Positions 63,536-64,000 of a stretch of DNA of 64,000 nucleotides are shown here, piece after piece (position 1 is the stretch's first letter; the number at the start of each line of letters is the position of its first letter). The DNA lies in NCBI GenBank assembly GCA_001599595.1, contig BCHH01000005.1, positions 2,776,804-2,840,803 on the forward strand, given 5' to 3'. This DNA comes from Beverwykella pulmonaria (Eukaryota > Ascomycota > Dothideomycetes > Pleosporales > Melanommataceae). A model generated the notes under the pieces. That model saw only the letters and a list, made by a program, of their open reading frames with translations. It was not told where the DNA came from and made no database searches. Both the position numbers and the translations under genes were made by a program.

Positions 63536-64000
63536 TCACTTATGCTTTTCAGCGTCTTCCTTCATGCCCTTCTGCACCCACTCCCTTGCCTCCGCCGCAT
63601 GTTTCTCCATTTGTTCTTTATCCGCTAACAGCTTCTTAATCGTATGCGGGTCTGGCACATGTCGTCCCTTCTCCACCCCAGGACGTGCCAACATCCTCTC
63701 TTCCCAGGCTTTGAGCGCCGGGAAGGAGTCGATGTCGATGCCTGCCCAGCCTGCACTTGCTACCCATCCCCAGTGTGCAATGTCAGCAATGGTGCATTTA
63801 GAGCCGGTGAGGTAAGGAGAGGAGGTGCTGGAGAGGTGCTTGTCGAGAACGGAGTAGAGGCGTCGGGTCTCGGTTTGGTAGCGGTTTATGCCGTATTCGA
63901 TTTGAGTTGGGGCGTAACGGGTGAAGTGGTCTGATAAGAGTTAATTATTGGTATTCTGCTACTGGGGTGTGAAGACTTGGTATTTGAATGGAACAGTGCG
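63536..64000 (-). CDS. Glutathione S-transferase (Ure2/GTT-like), C-terminal part, cut by the right edge
   Basis: GSTs conjugate glutathione to electrophiles or act in stress responses. The last exon runs from 63930 to TGA at 63538-63536 and encodes the all-helical C-terminal domain: HFTRYAPTQIEYGINRYQTE, RRLYSVLDKHLSS, SKCTIADIAHWGWVASAGW and FPALKAWEERMLARPGV. The motif TIADIAHWGWV with the N-cap/hydrophobic staple is diagnostic, and the NRYQTETRRLY segment fits the fungal Ure2/YfcG-type group. An acceptor (ATCAG) lies at 63931-63932; the intron covers the rest of the window or nearly so. The thioredoxin-like N-terminal half with the glutathione-binding residues is outside, so activity cannot be judged. 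Confidence 0.87.

Overview
The window is nuclear DNA of a filamentous ascomycete (Pezizomycotina). Genes are compact, with short GT-AG introns (mostly 47-100 nt) carrying CTAAC-like branch points. The gene set is typical of mould fungi: PacC, TeaR, GRR1, an XlnR-type Zn2Cys6 regulator, a HET-domain protein, a GH10 xylanase and the gaaA/gaaC galacturonate pair. A Dothideomycete is my best guess for the class, but the sequence alone does not prove it.

Layout. 0-15 kb: the start of a lysine-rich protein running off the left edge, the SEA-complex subunit Sea4/Mio, a short secreted peptide gene cut by a TAG, a secreted GH10 xylanase, a nucleoside hydrolase with two micro-exons, a ferric-reductase-like flavocytochrome and the prenylated polarity protein TeaR. 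15-27 kb: ribosomal protein eS12, a secreted cysteine-rich tandem-repeat protein with ambiguous bases in one repeat, the F-box/LRR protein GRR1 and an Ark1/Prk1-family kinase. 27-39 kb: a membrane-anchored BAG-domain protein, a disordered phosphoprotein-like gene, a decayed gene, a GRGGAGN-repeat protein and pacC. 39-46.5 kb: gene-poor sequence holding an unknown conserved fungal gene, perfect inverted repeats just upstream of it and a decayed Ulp1/DEN1-type protease gene. 46.5-54 kb: the divergent gaaA-gaaC pair followed by a convergent XlnR-family activator. 54-64 kb: almost 6 kb without a convincing intact gene, then a HET-domain protein, an AT-rich stretch and the C-terminal half of a glutathione S-transferase at the right edge.

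How the genes relate. Most are unrelated housekeeping and regulatory genes, as expected in fungi. There is a plant cell-wall theme: the xylanase, the two galacturonate catabolism enzymes sharing one promoter region, and an XlnR-type activator next to gaaC. PacC also commonly controls secreted hydrolases.

The most unusual observations are the 15-nt and 6-nt micro-exons in the nucleoside hydrolase gene, the 43-residue cysteine-rich secreted repeat protein, the perfect hairpin sequences near 42.6 kb, and two decayed genes whose stop codons suggest C-to-T damage. Splice sites and starts were placed by reading the sequence; no database search or RNA evidence was available.
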